NCBI GenBank assembly: GCA_947258405.1 | Contig: CAMYIE010000012.1 | Location: 62,001-126,000 of the forward strand | Direction: 5' to 3' | Length of the DNA stretch: 64,000 nucleotides | Origin: an uncultured Eudoraea sp. | Lineage (GTDB): Bacteria > Bacteroidota > Bacteroidia > Flavobacteriales > Flavobacteriaceae | Part shown: positions 54,256-62,807 of the stretch, in pieces | Numbering within the stretch: the stretch's first letter is position 1 | How the letters are laid out: every line of letters starts with the position of its first letter | Notes under the pieces: generated by a model | The model's database searches: none | Told to the model about the DNA's origin: nothing | Seen by the model: the letters and a program-made list of their open reading frames with translations, nothing else | Translations under genes and position numbers: made by a program

Positions 54256-54951
54256 CTAACCGGCAAAAAAAAGTTCCAGTTCTTTCAGGGTCTCATTCGA
54301 GGTTTTAATATCGCGTACGATTTCCCCTTTTTCAAGGACTACAATGCGCTCGCAAACCTCAGTAACATGGATCAAATCGTGGCTCGATACAAGCACTGTT
54401 CTTTCCCTGTTTTCCATAAGGACGCGAATTATCTTTTTTAACCTGATCTGGGTGGTGGGGTCGAGATTGGCAAAGGGTTCGTCGAGAATGATAACTCCGG
54501 GTTGCCCGATTAGTGCAGCGACAATACCTACTTTTTTTTGGTTTCCCTTCGATAGGTCCCGCAGGTATTTCTTTTGCCCCAGTACTTCCTGGTTAAAAAA
54601 ATCCTCGAATCCACTGAGCATTGCCTCAACATCGGCCTTATTTAAACCCCGAAGTTCCCCTATAAAATAAAAATATTCCTCCGGGGTAAGGTATCCTATC
54701 AGGAATGATTCATCTATAAAAGCAGAGGTTATAGGTTTCCAGGCTTCACTTTTGTTTACCTGAATCCCATTATTGAAAATCCGCCCGCTGCTGGGTTGAA
54801 TCAGGTCGAGTATCAGGCTGAAGAAAGTGGTTTTTCCGGCGCCGTTATTCCCTACCAGGCCAAAACTCTCGCCTTTTGGTATTTCCAGACTTTCTATATT
54901 CAATACTGTCTTCTCACCATATCGCTTACTCAGACTATTCGCTTGTATCAT
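54256..54951 (-). CDS. ABC transporter ATP-binding protein
   Basis: The 231-residue ATPase has Walker A GNNGAGKTT, signature LSKGNQKKVG (a variant of LSGGQ), and Walker B VIILDEPFANLD, followed by VSSHD as the H-loop. It is linked by 21 bases to the DUF5687 membrane gene, so the two form a transporter. The substrate is unknown; the 'LSKGNQKK' signature is common in ABC-2 type exporters. Confidence 0.92.
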   Translation of the reverse strand: MIQANSLSKRYGEKTVLNIESLEIPKGESFGLVGNNGAGKTTFFSLILDLIQPSSGRIFNNGIQVNKSEAWKPITSAFIDESFLIGYLTPEEYFYFIGELRGLNKADVEAMLSGFEDFFNQEVLGQKKYLRDLSKGNQKKVGIVAALIGQPGVIILDEPFANLDPTTQIRLKKIIRVLMENRERTVLVSSHDLIHVTEVCERIVVLEKGEIVRDIKTSNETLKELELFFAG

Positions 54952-54972
54952 TGATAGTAGCTATTATAATTA

Positions 54973-56445
54973 TCAGTTTTTCTGCTGGTACGCCTTTAGC
55001 GTTTTATATTTTTCTTTTTTATATATCGATTCTATTTTCCTAAAAACCGAGTTTTTAAAAGCAAAACCCAATAGACCGGCAAAAGCAACGAATGCATAAC
55101 CAGCCACCGGGCTGATCCAGTAATGCCCCAGTCCGTAGATCAGCATGGGTAAAAGAATTTTGGGAAGGATCAGTAGGAGTGTTTTAACATTAAATGCCTG
55201 TTTATCGCCTAAGACATTTCTGTTAGAGGTAAGGTGTATAGGCGTTTTAATATAAGCCCCACCCCATAAGACCAAATGTGAGTTCACACCCATGTTATAA
55301 ATGGCTCCTACCAGTACTGCCAGGTAAGCCTCCCACCCAAAATAGAGATAGAACAAGGCCAATACCGCACTGAGGGCGGTAGCGAATATGACCAGGTACC
55401 ATTTAGACATGATGTATTCCCGATACCTTATATTTTGACTCATTATCAGCGGGTAATAGGCACTGTCCCAGCTGGGCACAAACTGCCCGAAGCTGAAGAG
55501 AAAGCCACCGGAAACAAAAATACCGGCAAATATATTCCAGGCCGGATGCTCATAGGAATCTATACCTCCCGGGAAAAAAACCAGCCCATAAAACAAAAAT
55601 AGTCCGCTCATTATCACAGTAGTCCGGGATCTTTTATTTCTTTTGATCAGCTTGATATCATTCTTGAGAAAGCTGCCCAGATTCCCCAATCGGTTAAGCC
55701 ATTCAAAATCTTCTGTTTTGGCAATTTCCCTTTTGATCTGCAGGCCGCCATCGAGGTACATCCTGTTTTTGAAATAACGGGCTGCATTCCATATAACAAT
55801 GACCAATACTAGCCATGAGGCAATTGCGGTCACCGGCAGTGTATAGAACATATTAAAAACCTCAAAAGAATAACGGGTAAGATCGAACCAGCCATAATAC
55901 TGCGAAAGGCCAGTAATAGCAAGTAGTCCGAGGAGTGAATAGAATAGCTTGTCCTTGTTGTTAATTAATATATTGATAAAGTTGTTGCAATAGAAAAGGG
56001 CCATAATCCCCAGATGCCAACCTATCAACCCCTCAAATGAATATCCTTCTTTCCAGAGTACGATGGTAAAAGGAAGGAAAAAGAAGGCATGTGCCCAGTT
56101 GAAAAAAGAGGTGGCGGTTTTCGCCAGGGAAAAATATACGATTTCGTTCTTTTTAAATGGCAGGTAAAGCATCGGCCTGATGTTCATCACAGGCATACGC
56201 TGCAACATATAGCGCATATATAAATCCCCTGCCAGATAATAGATCATATACCGATTGACCCATTGCAAAGGGTCGCTTACGCCTGCATCCCTGATGAGAT
56301 AAAATGATCCTACTCCGAGTGCAAGAAAAACCGCGACAAAATATAATACTCCAAAGATCATCAAGATCCGGAAGGCGAGATTAGTCTTAAATGAAGCTGC
56401 CCGGAAGAAGGATTTCCATTGAAGTCTGATAAAATGTCTGAACAT
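54973..56445 (-). CDS. DUF5687 family ABC-2-like membrane protein
   Basis: The 490-residue protein has about ten hydrophobic segments. It begins MFRHFIRLQWKSFFRAASFK, as do DUF5687 proteins, which I recall as the usual permease partner of ABC ATPases in Bacteroidota. The following ATPase gene supports this. The cargo is not known. Its upstream spacer is shared with the divergent reductase gene at 56571. Confidence 0.85.
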   Translation of the reverse strand: MFRHFIRLQWKSFFRAASFKTNLAFRILMIFGVLYFVAVFLALGVGSFYLIRDAGVSDPLQWVNRYMIYYLAGDLYMRYMLQRMPVMNIRPMLYLPFKKNEIVYFSLAKTATSFFNWAHAFFFLPFTIVLWKEGYSFEGLIGWHLGIMALFYCNNFINILINNKDKLFYSLLGLLAITGLSQYYGWFDLTRYSFEVFNMFYTLPVTAIASWLVLVIVIWNAARYFKNRMYLDGGLQIKREIAKTEDFEWLNRLGNLGSFLKNDIKLIKRNKRSRTTVIMSGLFLFYGLVFFPGGIDSYEHPAWNIFAGIFVSGGFLFSFGQFVPSWDSAYYPLIMSQNIRYREYIMSKWYLVIFATALSAVLALFYLYFGWEAYLAVLVGAIYNMGVNSHLVLWGGAYIKTPIHLTSNRNVLGDKQAFNVKTLLLILPKILLPMLIYGLGHYWISPVAGYAFVAFAGLLGFAFKNSVFRKIESIYKKEKYKTLKAYQQKN

Positions 56446-56546
56446 CTGCTAAGAATTCCCATCTAAGTTAGTGTTGTGTTAACCAAAAATGTTACAGTTC
56501 TTGGTTAAAATTTAGTTATCGACTGTTTAAAAGACCCGGCATTTTT

Positions 56547-56554
56547 TAGATTTG
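56547..56554 (+). promoter_or_regulatory. Candidate -7 box of the flavin reductase gene
   Basis: TAGATTTG matches TAnnTTTG, 16 bases before the ATG at 56571. The -33 region (56524-56528, TGTTT) is a weak match. Confidence 0.5.
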
Positions 56555-56570
56555 CAAAAATTTTTACACC

Positions 56571-57620
56571 ATGAGTGAATTCCATCCATTAAAAGTAGTT
56601 CAGCTTGACCGCTTGACCCCAAATTCTGTTGCGATCACTTTTGAAGTTCCAGACCAATTAAAACCAGTATTTGAGTTTAAGGCCGGACAATATATTACGA
56701 TCAGACATTATTTCGATGGTAAAGAAGTCCGCCGTGCCTATTCCATATCCTCAGCCCCCGGGCATGATCGTTTTACTATCGGAGTAAAAAAGGTTCCCTC
56801 AGGCTTGTTTTCAGTATATGCCAATACCGAGATTAAAGTAGGTGATATTATGGATGTGATGCCACCGGAAGGCAGATTCGTATATGATCCCGGATCTAAT
56901 GCGAACCATATTATTGCCTATGCCGCAGGCAGTGGGATAACACCAATTATGAGCATCTTGCAAACCGCCCTGGAATCTCAACCGGAAAGTACCGTAGTCC
57001 TTCTATATGGGAACCAAAATAAAGAGGAAACGATGTTCTATAAAGACATCGAAGAATTATCTAAATTATATACCGATAGGTTTTTTGTTCAGTGGGTCTT
57101 TAGCAGATCCAGGGAGGAAGATGCGCTGTTTGGCCGGATTGAGGCTTCAACGGTCAATTTTATCAACCGGAATAAGTTTAAAGAGCGTGTATTTGATGCT
57201 CATTACATCTGCGGCCCGGAATCGATGATCAAAACCGTAAACACATGCCTTGTTGAGAAAGACATAAAGGCCGATCGAATTTTCACTGAATTATTTACCA
57301 GTTCTGAAACAGCTGCAGTACCACTGCCAACTGAGGATGGCTCCACAGAAATAAGTGTTACCCTAGACGATGAGGAATTTACTTTTAGAATGAAAAAGGG
57401 GCAACTGTTGCTCGACGCGGTGCTGGACCAGGATATAGATGCTCCTTATTCCTGTCAGGGAGGTGTTTGCAGTACCTGTATTGCCAAAGTAACAGAAGGA
57501 CAGGTCACGATGGAGCAAAATCAAATCCTTACCGATGGTGAAGTTGAAGATGGCCTTATCCTCACCTGTCAGGCCCATCCCACCACCGATGTGCTAAAGA
57601 TTGATTATGACGATGTATAA
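56571..57620 (+). CDS. Ferredoxin-NADP(H) reductase-like protein with C-terminal 2Fe-2S domain (PaaE/PaaK-like)
   Basis: The 349-residue protein has an N-terminal FAD domain (RRAYSISSAPG), an NAD(P)H-binding domain (AYAAGSGITPIMSILQTALE; YICGPESMI) and a C-terminal plant-type 2Fe-2S ferredoxin domain (APYSCQGGVCSTCIAKVTEG, with a later LTCQAHP). This is the architecture of phenylacetyl-CoA oxygenase reductase subunits and related hybrid reductases. No oxygenase gene is nearby, so its partner is unknown; many flavobacteria carry such a stand-alone gene. It is divergent from DUF5687. Confidence 0.92.
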   Translation: MSEFHPLKVVQLDRLTPNSVAITFEVPDQLKPVFEFKAGQYITIRHYFDGKEVRRAYSISSAPGHDRFTIGVKKVPSGLFSVYANTEIKVGDIMDVMPPEGRFVYDPGSNANHIIAYAAGSGITPIMSILQTALESQPESTVVLLYGNQNKEETMFYKDIEELSKLYTDRFFVQWVFSRSREEDALFGRIEASTVNFINRNKFKERVFDAHYICGPESMIKTVNTCLVEKDIKADRIFTELFTSSETAAVPLPTEDGSTEISVTLDDEEFTFRMKKGQLLLDAVLDQDIDAPYSCQGGVCSTCIAKVTEGQVTMEQNQILTDGEVEDGLILTCQAHPTTDVLKIDYDDV

Positions 57621-57791
57621 TCTGAACATTCGATCGGTTTAATAGCTCTGAGGTTATTTTTAGTGTGAGTGGATTAAGAGTTCGTCAGGGCCAGATCCAT
57701 TTTTGAGATCTTGGCGGTCTGCAATAGCCCTTATCAGGACTAATTTTGAGGGAAATACAGCCTTTTTCATATTTTTTTATTCTTCATCACA

Positions 57792-57803
57792 GACCAATCG
57801 GTC
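57792..57803. promoter_or_regulatory. Candidate TetR operator, GACCAATCGGTC
   Basis: A 12-base imperfect palindrome with GACC/GGTC arms and a 4-base centre. It matches ten of twelve bases of the core of the strong palindrome before the TetR gene (GACCAAGTGGTC at 60357-60368). It lies 236 bases before the first gene of the cluster. Inferred, not shown. Confidence 0.4.
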
Positions 57804-57915
57804 AGAAATAAAAATCTTTTGTTGAATTTATGACCCCCAATGATGTCTTTATCGGGGAAAACAGTCTGCTTAGCCTTTTACATATAAAAAAGAGCCCTGT
57901 TTACAATTAAATAAC

Positions 57916-57933
57916 AAACCAGCTAGTTGGTTT
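57916..57933. promoter_or_regulatory. Palindrome AAACCAGCTAGTTGGTTT upstream of the cluster
   Basis: An 18-base near-perfect palindrome (one G-T mismatch) with AAACCA/TGGTTT arms, the same total length as the 60354 site but with a different centre. It may be a second operator or a chance palindrome. It lies 106 bases before the transferase ATG. Confidence 0.3.
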
Positions 57934-58038
57934 TTGATCTATAGCCCGATTCTTATTAAATGTCCTTTTTTGTAATGAAAAAAAAGCGGTCTCGACCAAT
58001 ATTTCAGGATCTAATTATTGTATGTTTACGGATCAGAT

Positions 58039-58746
58039 ATGAAAATGAAGACCGACGGGCATTCCAAAACCGCTATTCTTATTTTCGCCAATTCTCCAGA
58101 AGAGGAATCCAGGCGTAAATCTCTGCTTCATGGTACGGAGTTATTCAGGGATATCATGACCAGGACATTGTTGGAGGTAACAAAAACAGGATTGCCATAT
58201 TTTCACTTTGATGAACAACATCAAAGAGGGTCAGATTTCGGAAGTCGTTTTTTAAATGCGATGGAAGATGTTTTTGATATAGGATACCAATATGTGATCG
58301 CCATCGGTGCCGATATACCTCGGATTTCTGCCTCACAAATACTGTCCGCGGCTGATAGATTAAAGAAAGATGAAATTGTAATAGGTCCGAGTACCGATGG
58401 AGGTTTTTATCTTATCGGGCTTCACAAATCTCAGTTTTTAAAACAGGAAATGATTCAATTGCCCTGGCAAACTTCGGATCTAAGAGCCCATCTGGTCAAT
58501 AATATAAGCTCTAAAGGTCTGAATATCTGTATATTAAAAATTTTGTCGGACATCGATAGGGTAGAAGACCTTGACGGACTGATATTAGGACATAAAAATA
58601 TACCATATAGTATATTTAAATATCTTTCTTTGCTTACCAGATGTGAGCGTATAGCAGAGATAACCATAGAAAAACACTTCGATTCAACTTTCCTTAAATC
58701 CCATTATAATAAGGGGTCCCCTGAACACGGGCTTTTCAGCTATTAG
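58039..58746 (+). CDS. DUF2064/TIGR04282-like transferase (arsenosugar biosynthesis glycosyltransferase-like)
   Basis: The 235-residue protein starts at ATG 58039 (MKMKTDGHSKTAILIFANSP). QRGSDFGSRFLNAMEDVF, YVIAIGADIPRIS and VIGPSTDGGFYLIGLHK match the rSAM/selenodomain-associated transferase 1 family, named by NCBI as an arsenosugar biosynthesis glycosyltransferase. The usual N-terminal G-x-x-K-T-R-L nucleotide loop is missing or greatly changed (FANSPEEESRRKSLL), which is odd. It is the first gene of a set with a CMD-domain protein and ArsS. Activity on any substrate is unproven. Confidence 0.75.
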   Translation: MKMKTDGHSKTAILIFANSPEEESRRKSLLHGTELFRDIMTRTLLEVTKTGLPYFHFDEQHQRGSDFGSRFLNAMEDVFDIGYQYVIAIGADIPRISASQILSAADRLKKDEIVIGPSTDGGFYLIGLHKSQFLKQEMIQLPWQTSDLRAHLVNNISSKGLNICILKILSDIDRVEDLDGLILGHKNIPYSIFKYLSLLTRCERIAEITIEKHFDSTFLKSHYNKGSPEHGLFSY

Positions 58747-58845
58747 CAAAAGCCATATTTCCAAAAATGAAATTTCCACTTCTGTTGTCACTTTAAGCTG
58801 ACATCAGAATTCAATAATTACATATAATTCACAATACGAATAAAC

Positions 58846-59181
58846 ATGGCAAATACATATTACGATCCGGCCGATCTCAGAAAATTTGGCGATATCACCG
58901 AATGGAGTGAAGAACTGGGTACAAAGTTTTTTGAATACTACGGAAAAGTATTCGAGGAAGGAGCGCTTTCAGCAAGAGAAAAATCCCTTATCGCCCTTGC
59001 TGTTTCTCACGTAGTAAAGTGTCCATATTGCATTGATGCCTATACCAAAGACGGTTTACAACGAGGTATCACCAAAGAAGAGATGATGGAGGCTGTCCAT
59101 GCAGCCGCAGCTATCGAAAGCGGCGCCAGCCTTGTTCACGGAGTGCAAATGATGAATAAGTATAACAAATTAAGTATGTAG
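58846..59181 (+). CDS. CMD/AhpD-domain peroxidase-like protein, arsenosugar-cluster type
   Basis: The 111-residue protein has the carboxymuconolactone decarboxylase/AhpD fold. The Cys pair CPYC lies in ALAVSHVVKCPYCIDAYTKD, and the Glu-rich C-terminal helix follows (GITKEEMMEAVHAAAAIESG). The N-terminus, MANTYYDPADLRKFGDITEW, is typical of the small 'arsenosugar biosynthesis-associated peroxidase-like' proteins found next to ArsS. It is separated by 99 bases from the transferase and by 32 from the ArsS gene. It may protect the product or act as a redox partner. Confidence 0.85.
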   Translation: MANTYYDPADLRKFGDITEWSEELGTKFFEYYGKVFEEGALSAREKSLIALAVSHVVKCPYCIDAYTKDGLQRGITKEEMMEAVHAAAAIESGASLVHGVQMMNKYNKLSM

Positions 59182-59213
59182 GTTGAGAATATCTCGGCTT
59201 ACAGAAATATTGA

Positions 59214-60287
59214 ATGCATAATGTAAAAACTATGGCAACAAAGTCGCTCAAAGCAAGGCATAAGGCACTTTCCGATACTTCCAATCAATTGGAGATCCTA
59301 GAATCGGGTATGTTTGAAGATGGTGAGCTCCCCTATTTCAGAGATAAGATCGCCAATATCGGCCATTTCCCGCTGCGGCCAAAGAAACTCGAAATACTAC
59401 AGATCAATGTGGGCTATATGTGCAACCAGGTTTGCGAACACTGTCATGTTGATGCCGGCCCCGACAGGAAGGAGATCATGACCAGGGAGACCATGGAACT
59501 CTGTCTCGATGTGATTAGAAATACAGGAGCGCATACCCTGGATCTTACGGGCGGAGCCCCTGAAATGAACCCGAATTTCCGCTGGTTTGTGGAAGAGGCA
59601 GCAAAAGTGGGCATCAAAGACTTTATTGTTCGTTCGAATCTTACCATCATCCGGGCCAATAAAAAATACCATGATCTGCCGGAATTCTTTAAAAAACACA
59701 ATGTCCATGTAGTCTCTTCAATGCCGCATTATACCCGGGGAAAAACAGATAAGCAAAGAGGAGAAGGTGTTTTCGACAAATCGATAAATGCCTTACAGGC
59801 TCTTAATAAAGTAGGCTATGGGATTAAAGACAGTCCATTAAGGCTCGATCTGGTATATAATCCATCCGGTGCTTTTCTTCCGGCCGATCAGCAGGCTATG
59901 GAACGCGATTTTAAGAAAGCACTGATGGAGGATTTTGGCATTACATTTCACAATCTTTTTGCGATCACCAATTTGCCCATTTCACGTTTTTTGGATTATC
60001 TCATCGCCTCAGAAAACTATGAGGACTATATGTATGCCCTGGTGGAGGCCTTCAATCCTGCGGCAGTTGAAAACGTAATGTGTACCAATACCATTTCGGT
60101 AAGTTGGGATGGTTGGTTGTACGATTGCGATTTTAACCAAATGCTCGATTTAAAAGTTGCAAGTCGAGTAAAACACATAAGGGATTATAATGAAGATGTT
60201 CTAGCCGACCGGAATATTATTATCTCACAGCATTGTTATGGTTGTACTGCCGGGGCAGGAAGTAGTTGTCAGGGATCAGTAGCTTAA
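59214..60287 (+). CDS. arsS: ArsS-like radical SAM protein (arsenosugar biosynthesis)
   Basis: The 357-residue radical SAM enzyme has the CxxxCxxC motif in MCNQVCEHCHVDAGPDRK, which binds the 4Fe-4S cluster and S-adenosylmethionine, and the SAM-binding TGGAPEMNPNF (GGE-like) region. The C-terminal DUF3641-type domain has cysteines for extra clusters (MCTNTIS, YDCDFNQML, CYGCTAGAGSSC). It matches the ArsS family, which adds the adenosyl group to a methylated arsenical to start arsenosugar synthesis. Cys, not selenocysteine, is used where a (seleno)protein form exists. A second start at ATG 59232 (MATKSLKAR) is equally possible. Confidence 0.88.
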   Translation: MHNVKTMATKSLKARHKALSDTSNQLEILESGMFEDGELPYFRDKIANIGHFPLRPKKLEILQINVGYMCNQVCEHCHVDAGPDRKEIMTRETMELCLDVIRNTGAHTLDLTGGAPEMNPNFRWFVEEAAKVGIKDFIVRSNLTIIRANKKYHDLPEFFKKHNVHVVSSMPHYTRGKTDKQRGEGVFDKSINALQALNKVGYGIKDSPLRLDLVYNPSGAFLPADQQAMERDFKKALMEDFGITFHNLFAITNLPISRFLDYLIASENYEDYMYALVEAFNPAAVENVMCTNTISVSWDGWLYDCDFNQMLDLKVASRVKHIRDYNEDVLADRNIIISQHCYGCTAGAGSSCQGSVA

Positions 60288-60353
60288 ATCGTTTAAAATT
60301 TCCTCCCGTAAGTACATATTTTTATAGCATTTTGCAGTTCATCGATACTTTTT

Positions 60354-60371
60354 ACCGACCAAGTGGTCGGT
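60354..60371. promoter_or_regulatory. Candidate TetR operator, ACCGACCAAGTGGTCGGT
   Basis: A perfect 8-bp-arm palindrome with a 2-base centre, in the 233-base spacer between arsS and the TetR gene. Length and GACC/GGTC core are like known TetR-family operators. It lies 150 bases before the TetR ATG, so it may control TetR itself. Confidence 0.55.
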
Positions 60372-60492
60372 GAGGTTATGCCTTTTCACTGCTAATGGTC
60401 GATGATTTAACCTCTTGTCGATTTTATATTGACGTACATCCTTGTATCTCCAAAAAAAACGCAATTCGCAGGTTCTTAGATATAGACGAACT

Positions 60493-60505
60493 GGTCTGTT
60501 AGACC
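60493..60505. promoter_or_regulatory. GGTCT/AGACC palindrome just before the TetR start
   Basis: GGTCTGTTAGACC is a perfect 5-bp-arm palindrome with a 3-base centre. It shares the GGTC/GACC sequences of the 60354 site in reverse orientation. It lies 15 bases before the TetR ATG, where it could overlap the transcription start. Confidence 0.35.
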
Positions 60506-60520
60506 TAAAACCCAAATCTC

Positions 60521-61138
60521 ATGGATAAGAATCTAAAACGAATGGCTACCATGCATCGAATGCAGGTAAAAGGACTGGAGTTATTCTACCAAAATGGCTA
60601 TTATAACACCAGTGTAGATGATATATTAAAGTCGCTGTCTTTATCAAAAGGGGCTTTTTACCACCACTTTCAATCTAAAGAGGATTTCTTTATCAGCATC
60701 ATCCAGAATTTGATCGTTCAGAAAGTATATTCGATGTTGATCGAGCCTATAGAAAAATGTGACAACCCATTTAGGGCCTTAGAGTCTTGTTTCGATAATG
60801 CCCTGGAAACGGCTCAGTACAACGAAATGGACTATGGATTTATATTGAGCAATTTCATGACCGAATTCAACAGGCGGAATACGGAAATCTCCAATTATCT
60901 CCGCGATATATATAAGGTATGGGAAGTTAATCTTGTCACTACACTGCAAAGAGCAAAGACCGATGGTTATCTGGAAAGGCATGTAGATAGTGAAGCTGTG
61001 GCCACTTACCTGATCTCTTCATATATCGGAATACGCACATTAATGGTCGAAGGAAATTGCAAAGCATTGCGATACCAATATATGCAGCAATTAAAGACGT
61101 ACTTCAAATCCATTGAGCACAGTACACTGGTTTCCTAA
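60521..61138 (+). CDS. TetR/AcrR-family transcriptional regulator
   Basis: The 205-residue protein has an N-terminal helix-turn-helix (LELFYQNGYYNTSVDDILKS, then LSLSKGAFYHHFQSKEDFF), which is a clear TetR DNA-binding domain. The C-terminal region is a ligand-binding helical bundle with no family-specific motif I recognise. It follows arsS in the same direction. TetR proteins mostly repress neighbours and respond to small molecules, so this one is a candidate controller of the arsenosugar-type genes, in place of the usual ArsR. Confidence 0.92.
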   Translation: MDKNLKRMATMHRMQVKGLELFYQNGYYNTSVDDILKSLSLSKGAFYHHFQSKEDFFISIIQNLIVQKVYSMLIEPIEKCDNPFRALESCFDNALETAQYNEMDYGFILSNFMTEFNRRNTEISNYLRDIYKVWEVNLVTTLQRAKTDGYLERHVDSEAVATYLISSYIGIRTLMVEGNCKALRYQYMQQLKTYFKSIEHSTLVS

Positions 61139-61142
61139 ACCA

Positions 61143-62189
61143 TCAGATGGTCAGCACAGATTCAATTTTGTCTAAAATCTGGGCAGGTGTTATGGTGCCA
61201 ATGGCCTTGTCATAGCCTTTAGGAAATTTGTTTCCATATACCGATGTGGGCAGCAAGGGAAACAAGTTTCTGTCGGGCAGCACAGAGTAGCTCTGATCGT
61301 GGCCAAAGGGAGCAAAACCAGCATAGGGATGAGTAACCCCCCATATAGTAACAGCCGGTACGTCAAACATTGCTGCAAGATGTCCGTTTCCGCTGTCCAT
61401 AGATACCATAAGATCCAGGTTGGAAATCACGGCCAGTTCTTCCTGGAAAGTATATACTCCAGCCATATTAACAGCATTGGCATACTTCTCGGCAAATCCT
61501 TTGAGCACAGTTACTTCCTCATCACCAGCTCCGAAAAGCAACAATTTATACTTATTGGTATTGTTCAGGCCTGCAATGACTTCTTCCATCTCTTGAAGGG
61601 GGTACATTTTAGAGCGAAAGGCTGCAAAGGGAGCAATCCCTATCCATTTGGCTGTGCTCCGTTTCAGATCAGGTTTGTTCTCAAAAGAAAGTGGAAGCCT
61701 CGTTTGGGGTCTTGACTCCTCCAGATCAATATCGAATCCCAATTGTCGAAAAACATCTGCATATCGCTCAAAGGTCGACTTTAGAGGGCCGAATTTTTTA
61801 TTTAATGGCCTTGTCAATGCCCTTTTTTCCTTGCGCCCCTTGTCGATTTGTACAAAGGGAATCTTGCTTAACAAGAAATATTTTTTAAGGATCTTAGTGC
61901 GTAGTACGTTATGTAAATCAGCAACGGCATCGATTTCCATCTTAGCGAGATGAGAGTATAATCGGCCCATTCCGGCAATTCCCCTATGTTTTCCTTTCAG
62001 GTCTGCACCTTCTACATGAACATTCTCCAGACCGTTAAAAATTGGTTTGTAAAATGGCCTGGTGAGAAATGTGATACGGGTATCTGGAAACCGATTTTGA
62101 AAAGCGGTAAGAACCGGCACGGTCATGGCTACATCTCCCAATGCCGAAAAACGAATAACGAGAATATGGCATGGTTTATTTTTGACCAC
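61143..62189 (-). CDS. Glycosyltransferase family 9 (heptosyltransferase-like)
   Basis: The 348-residue protein begins at GTG 62189 (MVKNKPCHILVIRFSALGDV). The N-terminal 'IRFSALGDVAMTVPVL' motif is the GT9/heptosyltransferase start. The C-terminal part contains DLMVSMDSGNGHLAAMFDVP, which resembles the conserved D-S-G-x-x-H-x-A-A region of GT9 sugar-nucleotide binding. These enzymes build LPS core oligosaccharides. The start overlaps the end of the DUF4254 gene by 14 bases. Its stop is four bases past the TetR stop on the other strand. Confidence 0.9.
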   Translation of the reverse strand: MVKNKPCHILVIRFSALGDVAMTVPVLTAFQNRFPDTRITFLTRPFYKPIFNGLENVHVEGADLKGKHRGIAGMGRLYSHLAKMEIDAVADLHNVLRTKILKKYFLLSKIPFVQIDKGRKEKRALTRPLNKKFGPLKSTFERYADVFRQLGFDIDLEESRPQTRLPLSFENKPDLKRSTAKWIGIAPFAAFRSKMYPLQEMEEVIAGLNNTNKYKLLLFGAGDEEVTVLKGFAEKYANAVNMAGVYTFQEELAVISNLDLMVSMDSGNGHLAAMFDVPAVTIWGVTHPYAGFAPFGHDQSYSVLPDRNLFPLLPTSVYGNKFPKGYDKAIGTITPAQILDKIESVLTI

Positions 62190-62778
62190 GAAGGACAGGG
62201 TTTAATTCCTCGTCGTTGTACATTTTCATCTGTTTGTAGACCTTCATATACTTGTTTCCAGCCTCAATATCATCAAGGAGTTGATCGATAGCCGTGGAAA
62301 GGTCTTTTTTCTGTTCCAGCAAAACGTTTAGTTTCTCGTTACAGGTATTGCGATGTTTCTCTGAGGCATCGGCTCGTTTGGCCTCCTCACGCATATGGTA
62401 TATCTTTAATGCTAATATCGACAGCCGGTCTATGGCCCAGGCAGGACTTTCGGTATTGATATTAGCCTTTTCTTTAATAGAAACCGATTGGTATTTTTGT
62501 AGAAAATAACTGTCGATATACTCCACCAGATCAGTCCGGTCCTGATTACTGGCGTCGATCTTTCTTTTTAAAACAAGAGCCGCTTCCGGATCGATTTCCG
62601 GGTCCCTGATAAGGTCCTCATAATGCCATTGTACAGTATCGATCCAGCCTTTTCGGTATAGCAGGTGTTTTATATCACCTGCGGAATACGGATTATGGAA
62701 ATCTTGATCTACCCGGTCTACCCTATGGTAGGTATTGATGCACTCATCAAAAATATCAAAGGCAAACTTGCTAAACAT
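62176..62778 (-). CDS. DUF4254 family protein
   Basis: The 200-residue soluble protein is largely alpha-helical. The N-terminal part is MFSKFAFDIFDECINTYHRV and DTVQWHYEDLIRDPEIDPEA and KRKIDASNQDRTDLVEYIDS follow; these match DUF4254 as I recall it in Bacteroidota, often next to glycosyltransferases. Function is unknown. Its end overlaps the GT9 start, so they are coupled. Confidence 0.85.
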   Translation of the reverse strand: MFSKFAFDIFDECINTYHRVDRVDQDFHNPYSAGDIKHLLYRKGWIDTVQWHYEDLIRDPEIDPEAALVLKRKIDASNQDRTDLVEYIDSYFLQKYQSVSIKEKANINTESPAWAIDRLSILALKIYHMREEAKRADASEKHRNTCNEKLNVLLEQKKDLSTAIDQLLDDIEAGNKYMKVYKQMKMYNDEELNPVLRGQK

Positions 62779-62807
62779 CCTGTCTTATTTTGATATAAAT
62801 ATACCCT

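Larger units (their letters stand above)
57621..58038. other. 418-base spacer with no gene, before the ArsS-type cluster
   Basis: No protein-coding frame that I trust is seen; the longest ATG frame is 26 codons (from about 57829). The region is AT-rich and contains two palindromes listed separately (57792-57803 and 57916-57933). No exact TAnnTTTG box was found. It is a likely regulatory region for the downstream cluster. Confidence 0.6.

Noticed and set aside
57829-57909. 26-codon ATG frame in the spacer before the arsS module
   Set aside because: Too short, no ribosome site or terminator nearby, and composition looks random.
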